Source of the DNA: Asparagopsis taxiformis
Taxonomy: Eukaryota > Rhodophyta > Florideophyceae > Bonnemaisoniales > Bonnemaisoniaceae
Direction of reading: 5' to 3'
Assembly (NCBI GenBank): GCA_030407315.1
Contig: JALQPE010001774.1
Span: 1 to 64,000, forward strand
DNA length: 64,000 nt
Below are positions 30,311 to 43,700 of the stretch, piece after piece (the stretch's first letter is position 1; each line of letters starts with the position of its first letter). Below the pieces are notes generated by a model. That model was not told the DNA's origin, did not search any database, and was given only the letters and a program-made list of their open reading frames with translations. The translations under genes were made by a program, and so were the position numbers.

Positions 30311-31034
30311 CACACGTGTACACTATCCCTAGCCATTTCCTCTAATATACACGTATCAACGTAGCAGTTAACTCCAATTGGCCCCCGGGCTACATAAAGA
30401 CCCCACAAGGACCATCAACCGCTGGACCAGGACCATCGGTCCTGGACCGGCCCGGGCAGCCTCGTTGACCATTTAAGGTCACTTGGCTGGCCACTAGTCT
30501 ACAATAAAGTCAGACCGTTCCGGTTCCAAATCCTTCGACCGTGGTCGTTTACCTTACAACTAATCGACGGCGGCAATTCCTTCACAGGATACCAATCGCT
30601 CCGTTTCGGTCTCCAATTGGGGATCGCTCGCACTTGTCCCCAATTGCACGCCGAGAGACTCCTCCGGCGGGAGTGCACGTGGATTTCCGTAGGGCATTTC
30701 GTCTCCGCGGTAGTGGACCACCATCCCGTTTCTTTCCACGCCGCCAGGCGACCGGGAGTGGCCTTCCGTCCAACAGGACAAGGCTACCGGCTGGGAGCGC
30801 TGTCGGTTCGGCAACCCCAACCTGTCAACCGATCCAACGCCCGTGGGCTTCTCAATCGACCTCGACCGCAGCCGCCGGCGGTATCACAGTTTCGGAATCC
30901 GCTTTGTGGGAAACCACGCGTGGAGGAGACCAAAATTCCCCGCGGGGATCCATCGCGCTAAACGCCTAGTTAACCCTTGAGTGGGTTGAGGACGGCCACG
31001 GCCGATAGATACCTCCGGCAGGTTAGATCCAGCC
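30311..31034. other. Repeat-derived non-coding sequence
   Basis: Low-complexity GC-rich sequence lies between two dispersed repeats. Open frames near 30541-30969 lack any recognisable domain. It may be the internal remnant of a retroelement. Confidence 0.35.
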
Positions 31035-31230
31035 GTCCCGGACCCCTCTCTACCACCCGCTACCGGGTTTGGAGACAGGTGTCCGGGCCCCGAGGGATCG
31101 ATCCACCCGACACAGCCCTCGGACTACCAGGATCGCACGAGTCCTCCGCCTCTTAGAATCGGCGCTCTGACTCGTGAGTTCGAAGCCTCATTCCTATCTA
31201 CTAATCCTCCTTGGAGGTACAATCTATCTT
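31035..31230 (-). repeat. Dispersed repeat family B, copy 1
   Basis: In reverse complement it matches 53935-54140. Shared blocks include CCTCCTTGGAGGTACAATCT, the GATCGCACGAG core and a CTACC...CCGGGT/CCCGGTTGG region. It faces the opposite way in the two places. Confidence 0.7.
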
Positions 31231-31352
31231 ACAGGGCTAAGGTCCTACAGTCGTATTTTGCGTTGTACTCACTAACGGCGATTTTTTGGACCATTTGATC
31301 TATTATGATCTTCGGCGAAGGTTTGCGGGGGAGTTTTCAGGGTTTGTTCCGG

Positions 31353-31655
31353 TTAACTTGACGCGGATGCGGTAGAGCAAGAGGTGCACAATTGTTGTTC
31401 AAGGTCAGCTTGGGATTCCGTCGCCGGTATCGCCTTTTGGAGGTAGTATGATACATCTTTAGCACGTGCGAAGTGCTCGATACACAGTGTCCATGGGATG
31501 TAATTGGAATGATGGAGGGATGGGATCTCTATTGGCGGGCAACCGGATGGCGTGGTGTGTGATTGGGGTGTGGATGACAAGTCAGATGACGGAATGGTAC
31601 TTTTGGACAGTGACTTGGATAGTTGGGTACGGTGTTGGGCGGGAGAATGCGTCAC
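31353..31655 (-). pseudogene. Copia-type gag fragment
   Basis: This 100-aa frame includes PSLHHSNYIPWTLCIEHF, resembling the conserved N-terminal gag block of Ty1/copia elements (a NYxxW string followed by a helix). The rest of the polyprotein is absent here, so it is a remnant. Confidence 0.4.
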
Positions 31656-33035
31656 CGGGTGGGAGCGGTGGGATTCTTGGTAGCGTCTGGGCCGATATCC
31701 TGTGAAGATAATCGTCTTCTATGTCCTTTTTTGTCGCCGCGTTGATCGTCGGCGTGTCACTAAATATCAGTAATGTGCTATAACGCTAGAGTAATGTACA
31801 AGTTATTGGTCATAGTCATGTCAAAAGCCCCACTACTGGACCACATGACCTACCCCTCTAGGGCCACCAAATACACTGCCAATCATCTACATGGAAACCG
31901 CACCCAGACTCAAACAACACTGAATGATATTGCCATTACCGTATTGGGGCAGACTAATATGCCGCACTTGGTGTCGTCGGAACCAAGCTGGTGACAAAAT
32001 GGATATAGTTTTTGAGGGGATATGAAGGGCTTTGGCAGATGGAATCGGCCGAGATGGCTAGAATTTGTTCAACAGTGGGTACTCGAGGGGGGGAATTGCC
32101 AAGTGTGTACCAACATTTCAAGTGGCCAAAAATATTCTAATGTGCTTTTTTTGTATATGCGCAGTTCGTGATGCTGGACGTGGAGGGAATACGTCATAAG
32201 AGTCGCGCGACCAGTAAAAATTTAACTTCTCAGATGCGAAACGTCTCGATATCTAATTGGCCAGTTTCATTTCTGCTTCCGGAAACCCCTTGTCGTCAAT
32301 GTTTTCATGGATGGCTGCCAAATACGTGATAGACCTAATCATAGGGAGATACGCGTGACCTATATAATTTTGATCCCGGTGTAAGTTACTGTAGGAAGGC
32401 GGCATTAAAGTGTCGTGCTTCAAAGAACTGAAAGAAAAGCTTCATAACTTGACGAGCACTACTCGTCATTCTACACGACGATGGAAAAAAGTGCGTGTTT
32501 ACACTTCAAGGGGTACAAATATTTACCCAGTTATTATATTGCTTTTGAAGCACCTGGGGTCACGCCTTCGTGACGGGCGCACGCAATGTTGGTCACGTCG
32601 AAATGGATCTCGCCTTTATTCGACTGTCGACTTACAGTCCTGTGATGCATGTCTTATGCCATTTTCTGTTCACATACGCATCCCCCAACTTTCTCTGTAC
32701 CGCTATTAGGGGCTAGACCAAACTGTCTACGCTCGCCACATATGAAAGCGGAAATTTGCAAAAAAGGGTCTAGGTGGGAAAGGAACTGTGATGCTAAATA
32801 GTCACATCAGATATCACTCGACGTGAACTACAAAAACCTCCAATTGTGTGACACAAAATATCTATAGAGCGTGAACAAGATCCTACCCACGTATTTTGCT
32901 CGAGACGTATAAGACCCACCGTCCCGTCCTTCAAGTGGAACTACAAACTGTCGGAAATTGGTTACCCCGTTATATGTAGCTTCGTGCAGTCGAAACCACC
33001 CCTCCCAGATCCGTCCGCTGCCCTCGTTGTGTACC
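31656..33035. other. Intergenic region before the first bestrophin gene
   Basis: I see no coding frame with support. The sequence is AT-rich compared with the retroelement block to its left. The gene's promoter should lie in the last few hundred bases. Confidence 0.5.
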
Positions 33036-36000
33036 ATGGCCGACGTCATGGATTCGCCCGACCACACGGCATCCAACTCTGACGATACCAATCCTCCTGC
33101 GCTTCCGGACGACAAACACCCGACCTCCACAACCATTGACATTGAATCTCCCTCGACGACAAAGGACCCCTCCGAGCCCACCGACCGTTCCTACGCATCA
33201 TTCCCCCACGCCTCCGTTGCCCAGTTCCTCAAAGATGTGAAGCAAACCGGTAAACTCGGCTCCGGTCCCGCCGAGCCGCTACCGGCCCGAACCACTGCCG
33301 TAGCGACTGTCATTCGTACCATCCCGTGGATCATGCTCATCGCTCAGGCATTTTGGTCCTCCGGTGTGATGATGATTGCCTATGCTTTCCGCAATGACGA
33401 AGGCTTTTCGTCGCTCTCCGTTCCTTTCTGGACATCCAGCTTCCTCATCTCGTCCTCCATTGTGTATGGTGTCGGTTGGGCACTCTTCGTGCTCCTCGGT
33501 TTCTTCATTCGCGAAGCGTCCAATCGTCATCGCACCGCGCGTGCTACTTGGAATAACACTATGGCACATATGCGAATGCTCATCCGTGACTTTACACAGG
33601 TGTTTGCGGAGGGCCATTGGCATGTCAATGACCGTGATAGAATACTTGCACACATGATGGCATATCCTATCGCGCTCAAGATGATGCTTCGCGGAGAGAG
33701 AGAACGCGAGCAATTGGAGAAAATTCTCCACCCACTCGATGTGGATGATGTCATTCAATCTCAAGAAATGCATATTCATTGCACACGCGTCATAAGAGCG
33801 TATATGTCCTCATCAGAAACCGAATCCATGGCTGGTTTTCAACCTGCAACTCCCCAGTCTGCTGCAGGAGACAGTATCCAGTTCTACCAGATAGGAATCG
33901 TTGACAGCGTTGATGCCATCGCATCAAAGCTTCTTCGTATTGCCGAGTTCCAACCCGCCTTGGGCTACGTCAATCACCTTCGAATCTTTCTCTACATCTG
34001 GCTCTTCTTCCTCCCCCTTGCCTTGGTTGAGACCAGTGGATGGTGCGTCGATTTTGTCCTTCTGCGTTATCCATGCGCTGACTGAATCAATATTCCAATT
34101 GGAATGAGACATGTATTCTGACTTTCATTTCTTTCCCGTGTGTATTCCATCTGCCCGCCACTCTGTAGGTTCACTACTCTGTGGGCTGTTCTCATCACCT
34201 ATGGAATCGGTATGCTTTTCGTTGTCGCAAATGCCCTCAATGAGCCTTTCGGATTCGATCTCCAGGACATTAAACTCAATGCACTGGCCAGTGCAGCTGC
34301 ATTGCGTTTCTTGAACATGTGGTACGAAGAACGTCCACTCGTACATAACATCAAGTTCGAACACAACACTCCGTACTGGCTTGAAGGGGAATGCTCAGAC
34401 GGTAAGCAACCTCCCAAGAAGAAGGGTATCGTCGGATTTTTCAGCAGACTTCGTCTACCATCCATAAGCTTGGAGCTCATTCTGGCACTGCTGGTCTTCC
34501 TTGCCTGGGTATCCTTCATTGTGTTCCTTACTCGTGGTGTTTCAGAAGACAGGGAGGATTCCGAACCAGGGTGTCGCTGGTGGTGTCTCTATATCCCACT
34601 CAGTACATCTACTACCTCCTATGTTGGGCTTGGTGTGTTCCTTCTGATGGGATTCTGGATCAATGATGCGTATGCACGGTACTGGAATGGACTGCAACTA
34701 TGGGAAACATCCCTGAAGCCCAACATAAGCACGCTGGTCACAGAGATTGGCATCATGTGCAAGAGCGGGACGTGGCATCCGAGGGATATTGAGCGTCTCT
34801 TTTCTCATATCGTAGCAGTGGCATATGCGAGCAAGGAGAGGCTTCGTGATAGCCGTGACCTATCTGATTTGGAAGGAATCCTTGCACCAGAAGACATCCA
34901 GGCTATGTCAGAGTCCAAAGACCTTGTCGATTACTGTCTTCGTGTTGTATATTCGTATATGACTAGTTTGGACAGGCGCGACAAAGACACTCTTTTGTCC
35001 CAAAAGCGTCCGTTAGACAACTCTCTAGTTATTCTGATGGACCGTTTCAAGGGCATTGAGGATGCGATGAATGCATGCAATACCATGCGGACAGTTCCCA
35101 TTTCTCCTTCGTTTACACTCCATCTCCACATCTTCGCGGCTTTGTGGCTGGCACTGTTCCCGTTGGCCTTTGTCCAGGAGAATGGATTCCTCTCGTATCT
35201 CTACCTCCCCCCGATTGCGTACTCCGTAGTCAAGCTGCTCTCGATGGGTAATGAGCTGTCAGACCCGTTCGGCACTGACCGAAATGATATTCCTCTCGAC
35301 ATGTTCTGTGCGGAGATCAAGAACACAGTGCATGAAATATACAAGGAGACGCGCCCTGGAGCCGAGGGGTATGTGCACGCATGCAGTGGATATGGAGAAG
35401 GGTTCAAGAAGCCAGTATCCAAGCCTCAGAGATCTGATAATGGTCACACAACCCACATGACGGTGAAGCAGGCAGTGCAGAAGATTTTCTGCCATTTGCC
35501 GCCGGTACCGTTATTATCGCAGGTACTGATTACATTGTGGATTATCGGTGCAGTGTTCATTTCGTACGGTCTGTCGTTTGCATGGGATGATGAACGAAGG
35601 AACCTTAAATGCCGTGAATGGTGCAGCCCAGTAGATATCGACAATGGCATTCTGCTGGAGATTGGTTTTGCATTGTTCCTGATTCTTTCATTCCGAGCAT
35701 CGGATGCGATGGGGAGGTACGAGAACGCGGGATCGCTGATATCGAACCTTGAAAAAAATTTGAGGAGTGCTATCATGGAAACGATGAATGGATACCAAGC
35801 TGGTTCTTGGCATGAAAATGACAAGGAACGGTTGTACGCCCACTTAATTCAAATTCCGCTGCTTCTGAGGGACCAACTTCTCGGCACGAATCAATCTGAT
35901 GAGCAGCGACTACTTTCAGATGAAGACTATGCCAAATGTATCAATAGTGCAGATCCAATTCGTCGCTGCATCGCGACAGCAAATTCATACTTGCTGTCCA

Positions 36001-38974
36001 TTGACGTTCCCGGCAAGGAATCGGATTTGAACGTGATGAAGAAACAACCATTTGTCCCTGCTTCATTTATGTATACGTTGTACATCAGATGTCACAACGT
36101 TAGTCACATTGTAAGCCAATTGAGGAGCATCAAGAGGTTCCCCGTCGTGAGGAGTTATACCAGTCATCAACGACTGTTCACTATTCTCTGGTTGGTTCTC
36201 CTGCCATTTGGTATGACGGCACGCACCGGCTTCTTCACCATTCTTTGGGCACCGATGATTGCATACGGTATCCTCGCGCTGGAGTCACTTGCAACAACGC
36301 TGGTCGACCCGATCGGCGACGATGACCTCGACGTTCCTGTGGACATGATGTTCACTGAGATGGCTGAAAGGTTGGTCGAAGCCGTACGCTCTTCAAAGTG
36401 GGACTACAAGCACCACGTAATCGAGTCCATTCCAGAGGGAGATGCCCGCATCGGGTCGCAGCTTGCTGGAAAGGAGGTGGTTGACGAGTATGATCTTGCG
36501 AAATTCTCAACAGAGGAGGTTGATGCGAGTAACTTTGCCGAGAAGCCGGTGCGGCAGTTTTCTGGTCCCAAGGAGCCTATGACGAAGCCGACGTTCTTCG
36601 CTCATTTGGTGCGCAGTGTTCCATGGTGGGCGTTGGTTGCTGTGGCTGCATGGACGGCAGTGGGAGTGCTGGTGTCCTATTTGTCCCGACGAGATGCAGA
36701 AGATGTGAGATGGTGGGAGTCGAGGCTGTCGATTGATGGCATTGTTGTGACATATGTTGGATTTCCAGGTAAGAGATCACGTTGCTTGGCCTGAGCGAAT
36801 GAATGAGGGAATTGATGTGTGTGATAGTCTAACAGATGTATATTTTCTTGGTTTTGTTTTTTTATTTGTATGTTTCCATTGAGCAGCCTTTCTGTTGCTC
36901 GGATTCTTCGTTCAAGCAGCGTTCGATCGATACTCGGAAGCAGGAAATGTATGGGGAGACGACCTTCGAGCGGCTTGTCATTCACTGTCCGTGCAATGGC
37001 TGATGTTGCCCAAGGCCGGGACATGGCATGAGGGCGACAATGATCGAGTACTGGGACACATTGCGGCAGTTCCGATTGCACTGAAGATGGAGTTGCGAGA
37101 TGAGAGGAATGTGAGAGAACTGAAGGGGCTGTTATCTGAGAAGGACATTGGAAGGATAATGTGTGCTGACAGCATGTCGGATCACTGTGTAGATGTCATC
37201 CGTGCGTACTACTATTCGGGACCAAGTCGCCCTGACGGGTTTGGTACTTCTTCTCCTGTTGTCAAGGGAACTCGAACCACTATTCTTAAATTTGAGCTGC
37301 AAGCCTTGGAAGAAGCATTGCGGCGGTGCAAGTTTATCAAGTCGTTCCCGATTGCCCGTGGCTTCATGGTTCTGCTCCGAGCAATGATTGGTATCTGGTT
37401 TATCTTGGTTCCGTTTGTTCTCGCTGAATCGAATGGTATGTTGTTGTTCAATGTTGAAGTTGGCCCTGTTTGACTGTCCGAGTCTTTTCGAAGTGAAAAT
37501 GCTAACCAGATTAACCTGACGCCTATGTGTTGGCATTCAATGTTATTGTATACAGGATGGTTTGCAATTCTATGGGTTCCAATCATTGGCTATGGGCTCA
37601 TTGGGTAAGTTGGAAATGGACTGAGATGGTTTAACACCAAGATGCGAGCGGCTCACTTTGGTTGATAGATGAACTAACCTACTCGAATATGATTTTATGC
37701 ACCGTACATGAATGTGTTGCAGAATGTACTCGATTGCAGATGAAATTCAGCAGCCGTTCGGGAGGGACCTGAACGACTTCAATTTGGACAAGATGGCAGA
37801 TAGCATTGTTTCTGGTGTTCTATTCGTGCAGCAGAACTATCGTGGAGGACATGAGAGCTTAGTTGTGGAATCTGTGCAGCATTCTGGAAGAGCGTGGGAG
37901 CATTTCATGGAAGAAGATTCTGTTGCTGAAGATGTGTATTCGAGGTTGGCGGATACTGAGAAGAACATTGGATCTGTATCGCTTAGGACATCGCTTTCGA
38001 TGATTATTCATGCTGTACCTCTGTGGATGCTGGTTGGTGTTGGGATATATTCTGGGTTGTCGGTTGTGGGGGCATGGGGGCTGAGTCGACGGTGGCCATT
38101 GAACGAGTCATGTTCGCCAGCGTTCTGCGTACCGATTGCGATTGATAGCGTTGTGAAGGAGTATGTTGGATTTGCATTGTTCCTGTTGCTAGGCTTCCGT
38201 CTGTACGACAGTCACTGGCGATATGTGTCAGCGCTGGAAGCGTGGCGAGACGGTATTCTGCGAGACACACGGTTGTTCGGAAACAGGATATTCGAGTCAA
38301 TGCCACAAGGTACACTGCACAAGGGAGACTCTGAAAGAATTGCTGCGCATCTGGCAGCGTTTTCGATTGTGACGGCGGCACGTCTGCGAAGGGAGAAGTC
38401 ATGTGCTGAGATTCTGAAGGATGTGATGAGTGCAGAAGACATTGAGAGGGTGGAGCGGGTCGAGGAGAAAGGAGATTACTGTCTAGATGTAGTGCGAGGA
38501 TATTTGACTGCATATGACTTGAAGTCCCCGACATGGAAGCAGATGCCTTGCAGTGGTCTCATCCACTGGATCCTGATGTATCAACTTGGTCGCTTCAAAG
38601 ATTACGCTGCCGCATGTGAGAGGATGATCAGTATTCCGCTACCGTTTGGGTACGTACAGCACATTCGCATCTTTCTGGTGATCTGGCTGATAACGCTGCC
38701 GTTCGGACTGGTGGAAACGTCTGGATGGTGGACAACGCTGTGGGTGGTGATCATTGCGTATGGTGTGATTGGTATTGAGAGGTGGTCTACGGAGCTTGCG
38801 GACCCGTTCGGAACTGATCTGTCTGATTTGCCGCTGGGCAAGTTCCGAGTGGACACGGTGAAGAGTCTGCGAACGAATCTGAAATGGTTCTACAACGGGA
38901 ATGAGAGTGTTGTGAAACCGGAGCGAACAGCGTTTCCACTGGAAGAAATGTACGCGAAGACGATTGATGAGTAG
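33036..38974 (+). CDS. Five-domain bestrophin-like channel, copy 1 (4 introns)
   Basis: Exons are 33036-34042, 34169-36768, 36887-37435, 37556-37604 and 37723-38974. All four introns have GT-AG ends, are 118-126 nt and keep the frame, giving 1818 aa. Bestrophin (PF01062) anion channels have four membrane helices per subunit and assemble as pentamers. This chain contains five tandem domains. Each has a first helix, a second helix ending in a FxLLGFxxxxxxxRY-like string, a cytosolic helical part, a P-rich third helix and a fourth helix followed by a D/EPFGxDxxDxxL box. The boxes lie at residues about 375, 700, 1049 (DPIGDDDLD), 1413 and 1763. The N-terminal roughly 60 residues are Ser/Thr/Pro/Asp-rich and probably cytosolic. 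The start ATG has a good context (ACCATGG). An inverted paralog lies at 46330-52271. Confidence 0.88.
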
Positions 38975-40466
38975 ATTTGTAGGTTATGGAGTCTAGCATT
39001 AAATTGTGATGAGTTTTTCGATCTTGTTGCGTATGTTGGGCACATGCATAATGGTGGAGCTGGATTCTCTGACTGTCAGTGTTTCCAGGGCGACACGATC
39101 GGTGTACGTCATGTCGCGACGCTGGGGTTGATGTGTTCATCAGAGGCCTCGCGGGGCCACTGAAGACTCTGGGCGGTACGATGGTCGTGGCGATGCGTTG
39201 CTCGAAGCGGTAGCTTGAGTCACGCTTGTCGCAATATTGGATTTAGGTATACAAAATATCCTTTTCATCAGCCATGTTAGTTGGCTCGTAAACGTCATCG
39301 ATGCACTGGACTAGAGTAGGATAGATAGTGGCCTCGCACACAAGTGATGCCACCAATGTCTTGTCGACATTATTTATCAAGGAAGCGCATGGCGGCGCTT
39401 CGGACATCAATATCACATAGTTTCTGATACAGCGTATCCCTGCGGCCAGCGTGCATAACTGGTGAAATCCAAATCGCTGGTTTCCTGTTGATCGGTGCAA
39501 CTCGGCGGGCTGTAGGGTATGGAAAGTGTTCACCAGAATACTTAGAGTGGACCGGGACACAATACAGGCCCTTTACCTGATGACGACCTTGGCAATATCT
39601 AAACGATATAGAACGAGAGCACAAATTAGCAATCTAAAACGATTAGATATTTTCGTAGGCCAATCAGGGCTCGATTCTACGTTTCGGTTCCACTGACCCG
39701 TGAAAGAAAAATATGTATGGAGGTGACGTGGACACGGGGCACGGATCGCGCGAGATCGACGCATGTACTGGCGTGACAAGAAAAGAGTCCCAACTCGAGC
39801 GTTGCAGCGCTCGAATGTCCTCCATAAGCATTGTATCGAATGATTCGCCGATTGATTTCGTTTGCTGGATGCAGCGCTGCTACAGCGATGCGCCAGACTG
39901 GCCGCAGTCGTTTCATAAGCGCTGGCTCAAAGTTGCGGATGCACACGAGATCATGACGCAACGGTCAATGCCCACGACGGAAAATGTTATAAATTGTACC
40001 GTGGAGCCGCTGGTGCACAACGTACTTACGCGCATCCACTACAATTTTCATAAAAGCGTTGCGAGAAATTCCGCACCTGGAAACGCACGCGTGTTGAAAG
40101 TGCATCTACTCGACCGTAGCCTCTTTTGTCCACTATGAGTACTCAACTTGAATTGCATCGCGTTGAATCGCTTCAGGTCATTCGACCATATTTCATATTA
40201 TAGGTACGTCGTGTATTTTCTTTCTGGCGGCACCAGTCCAGTTGCGTCACTTATCCGAACCGTTCGGCTAATGGACCAGCTCTTTGCTTTAGGTCCAGAA
40301 TACTAAATTAAATTGGTCTCCTCATGTTAGAAATCTCAATCTGGGAAACAATCGTCCAACTTAATGCCCGACAAGTACCAACATTCCATTTCCAGTTGAC
40401 AATCAGATGACCTAACCCAAACCTGTTTAAACACTTTCATCAGCAAGACTACAGTACTCCAAAAAA
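38975..40466. other. Intergenic region
   Basis: Homology to the inverted paralog stops at the bestrophin stop codon. A plus-strand frame at 39713-40138 and a minus-strand frame at 39243-39560 show no recognisable domain and weak coding character, so I do not call them. Confidence 0.5.
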
Positions 40467-40676
40467 ATGGCTAGAGATTCCGATGGTGATCAACACACGA
40501 GTCATTACCCATTTCAGACTCCATCGCCTCTCCACAGCGATTCTGCACAAGCGATGCTCCCCGCACCGTTTAGCCCGTGTTGCGCCCAAGCCACAATGTT
40601 TCTTCAGCCGCCATCCCCAACCGACACTCCAGTCTGTGCTCTCCGCGCAGAACATCCGCGCTCGCATCCCAACTGA
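40467..40676 (+). other. Upstream ORF in frame with the Sel1 gene
   Basis: This 69-codon frame starts at ATG 40467 and ends at a TGA (40674-40676). The frame then stays open through the Sel1-repeat ORF starting 43 bases later. It may be a regulatory upstream ORF, a mutated N-terminus of the Sel1 protein or chance. It has Ser/Pro-rich composition. Confidence 0.35.
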
Positions 40677-40718
40677 AGCGAGCAGAAAGAATCGAGCTCT
40701 AACCGCGCGTGCAGAGCG

Positions 40719-43700
40719 ATGTATTCGTTTGCCCGCAGACTAGCCGGCGTTTACGAAGACGCAGACTTTTGCGTTGAACGCAACACGTCCGCTGCCGCGC
40801 TGCTACTGCAGATATGCATCGACGAACAGCGCCACACCGGCGCCATGTACGATTATGCAGAGCTGATTTTCAATGAAATTACCGCCGCCGATGCCTCCGA
40901 TAACGTCCCCACCTTCAAACCTTTCGACCCTTTCAATCCGCTCCTTCCGCCCAAACCCGCTCTCGCACTCAACCTGTACCAGGCCAGCGCGATTGAAGGC
41001 GGAAACCTAAACGCTATGGTGAATGTTGCGAGAATCTTGTCGGACGGCAACTTGGATGAAACGTCTTTCGATATTTCCGCTGCCGTTCGTTGGTACGAAA
41101 TGTATCTCCAACGCTGCGATGATCTGGAAGCTGGATGCGAGCTTGCTGACATTCTTTCTTCTCGAGCACCATATGTTTGCACTGATTTACCGCACGCGAT
41201 CTGCTTGTATGAGAGAAGACTACAAAATGGTCATATACTGGGTGAAGCGCGCTTTTTTGTCATCAAGCTTGCAGAACTGCTCATCATGAACATACATGGT
41301 GTGCAGAAAGATGTACCACGGGCTGTGGGTCTGTGTGAGTTATTCGCTCACCTTTGTTCCGGATCCGGTATTGAGAAACTACGCGAGCTTGCGAACAAGG
41401 TGGCGCGTGGTACAACGATAATATCAAAAGACGTGCCACTTGCGATGAACTTGTTTCAGATATGCATTGATCCAAATCTCCTCTATCCTCCCGATGCAGA
41501 GGCTGTTGCTTCCCTCGTGCAAATTCTTCTCACAGAGGATATGCGCACGATGGATCACGTCAATCGCGCACTACAACTGTGTGATAAGTTTCTCGGTAGC
41601 GCACATTGTGGCTTGGTACTTGGATATCGCCTTGTTGACATTGCCAGGCAACTTTCGCATGGTCCACCAATCATTGTAAAAGGCATTCCGCTTTCCATTC
41701 GTCTGCTGAAAATGTGCATGGCAAGCTCAAGGCATACCTGTGCTACTTTTGCTCTCATTGAACTTCTCATAGAAGGTATTCCCGGCTTCGAGAGGGACAC
41801 CGCTTATGCGCTCGAGATATGCACAGATGCAATCGAGGAAATGTCAGAGAACTATTTGATCGAACGATTGGTTCCCCTCTGTAGAGAGATTTTTGACGAT
41901 CCATCCAACCGGGGAAAGAATGCATTATTTGCCTCAGAAGTGCTCACGCTATGTGTCAGCCTTACATACGATATGGATGCTGCTATTTTGCTAACCCAAG
42001 TCCTGGGCACTGGAGCGCCGGGAATCGAAGGAAACGAAGATCGAGCACTACAAATGTGCAGAGAAGTCATTAGGAAGGTGTGTGCCAAAAAATTTGTTTC
42101 CAAGATAGTGAAACTTGCGGGTGAAGTCTTCAGAGGTACTGCAAGGCTACTAAAGGATGCAAAATTTGCTATGAGATTGCTTGAGATGTGCATCGAAATT
42201 ACGGGCGATTCAAATGCAACTATTCTTCTCATTGAAATGCTTATCTATGGCGGTCCCGGTTTCAACAAAAACCCAAGGCGAGCACTGCAGTTGTGCAAGA
42301 ACCATATGGAAACAGAAACGTATGAGGATCACTTTATCCATAGGCTAGTTATTCTTGTCCAAAAGATATCGTTTGGTGCATCAAACATTCCAGAAGGTGC
42401 GCCTCTTGCTCTACGCTTACTGGAAATATGTCTTGCAAAATGCACAAGTATGAAAGTTTCTCTCGCTCTCATAGAACTGCTTGTTTCTGGCGCGTTGGGA
42501 GTTGGTCGAAACACCCGCCGGGCTATACAAGTATTTGAGCGCGTCCTGGAAGCCAAGCCGGACTTTAATGATATCTCAATAGTTGCAAACGAAATAATGA
42601 GAGGGTCATCAAGAATTATGCGAGACGCACCGCTTGGAGTATATCTTTTGGAGATGTACATCAAAGAAGGTTCCGACCCGGCAGCTAAGCTGGCCCTTGC
42701 GGATATTTTGATAACTTCTGCACCTGGAATAGAACGGGATACTAGTCGAGCCGTACAGCTTTGCATGGAATACATCAAGGAGTCAGGGAGTAATACAGGT
42801 GTAGGGCGTCTGGCTCGAAAGCTTGCTTGGAGTGAATGTGGAAATGTGAGAGACATGAAGCTTGCCTTGAGCCTCTGCGAAAAGTGTGAAAATGCAGACA
42901 GTGGGAATGATGGTATTCTTGTTCTTGTTGAAATTCTGTTGTCTGGGGCAGCGGGAAGTGAAAGGAACATCCCTCGTGCTATATGCTTGTGCAGGAAGTA
43001 TCTTATGGAATCGGACGGAACAGATGGCGTTGGTGATGTGAAAGATATTGCAAACAAGGTAGCTCGTGGATCTGGTGTTGTGAGGGACACATCACTTGCC
43101 ATACGATTATATGAATTATGTATTGAACGACAGAACGAAAAGGGTTGTTTTTCTCCATCAAATGGATTAATGCCGCTTGTTGAAATGCTCACCACTGGTT
43201 CATGTGGAGTGGAGAGGGATGTGCATCTCGCCTTACAACTTTGTGAGAAGTACACAAAGACTTGGCAGTGGTATGAAGTTGTGAAACTTGCGGAGGATTT
43301 CACTTTTGGTGCGAATGATGTGGTTCAAGACGTGCCAATTGCAATGAAGATATGGGATGTTTGTATCAGATGCGCAAAGAATCCAGACTACAAAATCCAT
43401 CTGGCAGAGATTCTTCTAATTGATGGGATGGGAATCCTACAAGATATTGGTAGAGCCATGGAATTATGTGAACAGTTCCTCATCGAGTGCATAATGACGA
43501 AAACGCCCATCACTGAGGTCCTAGAGCTAGCAAGGAGAGTGTGGGGAATGCGAAGTGTAATGACTGAAGGGGCTTTGATAGCAAAAAGCATCTGTGAGAT
43601 GTGTATCAAATTTTACTATGATGAAAATGCGATGGTGCTTTTGGCGGAGATGTTCGCGTGTGGGTCGGATGGGATTGAGAGAAGTGTTGAAAGCGTTGTT

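Noticed and set aside
30990..31220. tRNA-like sequence with a GAGTTCGAAGCCTC T-loop-like block
   Set aside because: Acceptor and anticodon stems do not pair well, and the diverged copy at 53935-54140 pairs no better. At most it is a tRNA-derived part of dispersed repeat B.
33279..37586. Long frames opposite the bestrophin exons
   Set aside because: They are antisense shadows of a well-supported spliced gene and recur in the inverted copy for that reason.
33820..38612. Diversity-generating retroelement as the source of the variable windows
   Set aside because: No template repeat or associated reverse transcriptase is nearby (the only RT is a damaged Ty3 type), and changes are not adenine-specific. 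Uneven gene conversion fits better.
39713..40138. 141-codon plus-strand frame
   Set aside because: No domain, no clear start context and no copy elsewhere in the window. Not enough support for a gene.
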